Shown here: one piece after another, positions 6,728 to 7,316 of the stretch
Layout: every line of letters starts with the position of its first letter
Numbering within the stretch: the stretch's first letter is position 1
Origin: Methanosphaera sp. SHI613
GTDB taxonomy: Archaea > Methanobacteriota > Methanobacteria > Methanobacteriales > Methanobacteriaceae
Direction: 5' to 3'
Length of the DNA stretch: 7,316 nucleotides
Assembly: GCA_003266145.1 (NCBI GenBank)
Contig: MVJJ01000149.1
Coordinates: 1 to 7,316 of the forward strand
Notes under the pieces: generated by a model
Told to the model about the DNA's origin: nothing
The model's input: only the letters and a program-made list of their open reading frames with translations
The model's database searches: none
Made by a program: the position numbers and the translations under genes

Positions 6728-7316
6728 TATTATCTCAAGAAAATGAAACACTGCCCAAGGCAGAACTTATTGCAAGGATGGAAACATTGGATATTGAATA
6801 TGATATACTGGAGGAATATCCCGGAGTAATAATTCTTGAGGTGAATGCTGATAATGCAATGGTAGAGGAACTTGGAAGCCACCTTGCATATTCCCATGAA
6901 GTACTTGAGAACATCAAACACACTACAATAGAAGAAGTCATTAATGATGTCAAATCAATTTCATGGGATGAAATCATCGATGACTCATTCAAGGTAAGAG
7001 TCAGAAGAATAGGAAACGGGCCGATAGCAAGAAACGAACTGGAAAGAAACATTGGGGGCATCATAAAACAATCATCTAACATGCCAGTATCACTTGATAA
7101 CGCGGCATATACAATCAAGTTAATATTCACTAATCCGACAGAACATATAAATGAACATAAGGAAGTATCCATATCAAAATACAATAAGATAATAATAGCA
7201 AAAAGCATAGTTCAGCAGGATAAGAAGCATTTCTTCGACAACAAGCCACACAAAAGACCATACTTTCACCCGGGATCAATGAGTCCGAAACTGGCATTAT
7301 GTATGGTCAACCTGGC
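6712..7316 (+). CDS. tRNA (guanine10-N2)-dimethyltransferase, THUMP domain type (5' part)
   Basis: The reading frame from ATG 6712 is open to the window edge (201 complete codons). It begins MEITIILSQENETLPKAEL, followed by a THUMP-like RNA-binding region (about 50-165) with FKVRVRRIG (93-101) and a small conserved stretch around IARNELERNIGG. It then reaches the signature HKRPYFHPGSMSPKLA (180-195) with MVNL, which in this family links THUMP to the SAM-dependent methyltransferase domain. The archaeal enzyme (Trm-G10 type) methylates N2 of guanosine 10 in tRNA in the cytoplasm. The catalytic domain, including the expected N/D-PP-Y motif, lies beyond the window and cannot be checked. The start overlaps the reductase gene by 16 nt and has a strong AAGGAGG site. 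Truncation is by the window, not a defect. Confidence 0.85.
   Translation, partial: MEITIILSQENETLPKAELIARMETLDIEYDILEEYPGVIILEVNADNAMVEELGSHLAYSHEVLENIKHTTIEEVINDVKSISWDEIIDDSFKVRVRRIGNGPIARNELERNIGGIIKQSSNMPVSLDNAAYTIKLIFTNPTEHINEHKEVSISKYNKIIIAKSIVQQDKKHFFDNKPHKRPYFHPGSMSPKLALCMVNL

Noticed and set aside
6735..7208. 157-codon minus-strand open frame near the window end
   Set aside because: The plus-strand frame here encodes a clear THUMP methyltransferase with its linker signature and a strong ribosome site; the antisense frame is Ser/Ile/Met-rich shadow sequence.

Overview
The window is AT-rich archaeal DNA, and its gene content fits a methanogen of the Methanobacteriales. The protein families and the AT-rich poly-T intergenic regions point to Methanosphaera or a close relative such as Methanobrevibacter. 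Supporting families are a geranylgeranyl-reductase-type flavoprotein (archaeal lipid metabolism), an archaeal tRNA G10 methyltransferase with a THUMP domain, a UPF0280 protein of the ApbE-like fold, a secreted adhesin-like beta-helix protein, and an NrdG2-type radical SAM activase. The genus call is an inference from families and composition; there is no rRNA gene to test it.

Layout. Positions 1-80 probably hold the last codons of an upstream plus-strand gene, followed by an AT-rich spacer with several T-tracts and a TATA-like promoter. Next is a two-gene plus-strand unit (about 246-2117): a radical SAM glycyl-radical-enzyme activase, then, 12 nt later, an ASCH-domain/TPR fusion protein. This unit converges, across 44 nt, on a two-gene minus-strand unit (4360 down to 2162): a UPF0280 protein followed 33 nt downstream by a small Asn-rich secreted beta-helix protein. 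A 132-bp divergent promoter region separates these from a three-gene plus-strand unit (4493 to the window end): a two-helix membrane protein with a bacterial-PH-like domain and a long low-complexity tail, a geranylgeranyl-reductase-family flavoprotein, and the 5' part of a tRNA (guanine10-N2)-methyltransferase whose start overlaps the preceding gene by 16 nt.

How the genes may work together. The third unit joins two membrane- or lipid-related proteins (PH-like membrane protein, isoprenoid reductase) to a tRNA modification enzyme, probably through co-transcription rather than a shared pathway. The first unit joins a radical SAM activase to a protein combining a predicted RNA-binding ASCH domain with a TPR scaffold; no glycyl radical enzyme is in view. 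The second unit pairs an ApbE-like cytoplasmic protein with an exported protein. No RNA genes, CRISPR arrays, insertion sequences or integrase-type genes were seen. The least familiar items are the ASCH-TPR fusion, the PH protein with its Asn/Asp/Tyr-rich tail, and the short anchor-less beta-helix protein; none amounts to a clearly new defence or mobile system.
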